Shown: one piece after another, positions 63,536-64,000 of the stretch
Position numbering within the stretch: position 1 is the first letter of the stretch
Layout of the letters: each line of letters opens with the position of its first letter
NCBI GenBank assembly: GCA_963766175.1
Contig: CAVXZE010000001.1
Location: forward strand, 186,001-250,000
Source of the DNA: CAVXZE01 sp963766175
Lineage (GTDB): Bacteria; Myxococcota_A; UBA9160; UBA6930
Direction: 5' to 3'
DNA: 64,000 nucleotides
The notes under the pieces: model-generated
Databases searched by the model: none
What the model was told of the DNA's origin: nothing
Seen by the model: only the letters and a program-made list of their open reading frames with translations
Translations under genes and position numbers: made by a program

Positions 63536-64000
63536 CAGCCCGACTCTCGCTCCTGATTCGTAGCTTGGATGTCCAGCGGCTCACCCGTCCCCGCCTCGAT
63601 CGTACCGTGGCGCTGGAGCTCGATCTTGTCGAGTAGCTCGAACTCGAAACCGGGATCATTGGCCTCGTCGTGACAGGATCCGCAGATCTGAAGAATCACG
63701 CAGGAGTCGCACTTGTCACCCAGTGCGATGATGTTTCCAATCTTCGGCCCCTCGGGTTCGTTGTGGTCGCTGCCGGGGCCGTGGCAGGATTCGCAGCCGA
63801 CCGTGGCGAGGTCGGGATGCTCGGCGGGTCTGCCGTCGGCGGGGAAGCCGCCGGGCTTGCCGAAGGCCGTGGTGTGGCAGCGGAGGCATTCGGGGTTCTC
63901 CGTCTCGGTCGGCGCCCTGAGCTTCTCGATCGGGGCCGCGTGGGGCTGCTTCGACCAGGTGGCGAACTCCTTTTCGTGACAAGACCGGCAGGCCTCGGAG
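63535..64000 (-). CDS. Multihaem cytochrome c (C-terminal part, cut by window edge)
   Basis: The minus strand is open from the window edge to a TGA at 63537-63535. The 154 visible codons contain four CXXCH haem-binding motifs (CRSCH, CLRCH, CESCH, CGSCH) and one degenerate CDSC without the histidine. A cytochrome c554/c-type multihaem layout is likely: periplasmic electron carrier with more haems probably upstream. Signal peptide and start are outside the window. Extra histidines (for example QPHAAP, GSDHNEP) may be distal ligands. The C-terminal 40 residues are charged and haem-free. It is followed with 1-nt overlap by the uracil-DNA glycosylase gene. Confidence 0.85.
   Translation of the reverse strand, partial: SEACRSCHEKEFATWSKQPHAAPIEKLRAPTETENPECLRCHTTAFGKPGGFPADGRPAEHPDLATVGCESCHGPGSDHNEPEGPKIGNIIALGDKCDSCVILQICGSCHDEANDPGFEFELLDKIELQRHGTIEAGTGEPLDIQATNQERESG

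Overview
The window is a gene-dense, GC-rich (about two-thirds G+C) stretch of a Gram-negative chromosome. It holds BamA, Skp, nearly the whole lipid A/Kdo pathway, heptose and core glycosyltransferases and an LPS-type flippase, so the organism makes lipopolysaccharide. The gene order (bamA-skp-lpxA-lpxI-oxidoreductase-lpxB-waaA-lpxK; yicC-remA-gmk-rel), the RemA-like protein, LpxI in place of LpxH, the multihaem cytochrome and the 16S sequence point to a deltaproteobacterial-type lineage (Desulfobacterota/Myxococcota/Binatota in the wide sense). I cannot place it more finely without a database. No insertion sequence, integrase, phage gene or CRISPR array is visible; this is core chromosome.

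Layout. 1-10.4 kb: end of a LolD-type ATPase gene, an unusual BamA (TolB-like N-terminal domain plus six POTRA repeats), Skp, then lpxA, lpxI, a Gfo/Idh/MocA oxidoreductase gene, lpxB, waaA and lpxK, mostly joined by 1-20 nt overlaps. 10.4-12.3 kb (minus): an LPS-core sugar kinase and an LptF/G permease. 12.4-23.8 kb (plus): two GT9 heptosyltransferases, GT2/GT4 glycosyltransferases, a sugar-nucleotide epimerase and RfaE1 kinase, with yicC, remA, gmk and rel embedded among them. 23.8-28.3 kb (minus): purM, an unassigned FAD protein and an MsbA-like exporter. 28.4-32.1 kb: an asymmetric pair of ABC exporter half-transporters. 32.3-37.5 kb: smc and ftsY, separated by a 179-bp imperfect palindrome. 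37.6-39.8 kb: glpK and a glycerophosphodiesterase gene.

39.8-50.2 kb is a nitrogen-assimilation block: gdhA behind a strong promoter and a leader of about 280 nt, then a large protein joining a degenerate KaiC-like domain to a PEP-synthase-type ATP-grasp domain, then gltB and gltD. 50.3-52.8 kb: a ZapB-like coiled coil, zapA, a frameshifted fthC and tyrS. 52.8-58.5 kb: a complete rRNA operon (promoter, boxA, 16S, tRNA-Ile, tRNA-Ala, boxA, 23S, 5S, terminator). 58.5-64 kb: a secreted VWA protein and a secreted unknown (minus), an isolated rplX-rpmG pair, a zinc alcohol dehydrogenase-like gene, purE, a family 4 uracil-DNA glycosylase and a truncated multihaem cytochrome c gene.

The main theme is envelope building: outer-membrane protein insertion, lipid A, inner core, core/O-chain sugars and export across the inner membrane. 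The least ordinary items are the KaiC-like/ATP-grasp fusion between gdhA and gltB, the BamA architecture, the smc-ftsY palindrome, the isolated L24-L33 pair, and -10-like boxes placed 6-9 nt before several start codons, which suggests leaderless messages. I saw no single clearly novel multi-gene system. Starts with GTG or TTG were chosen by overlap, ribosome-binding site and family N-terminus, and are flagged where doubtful.
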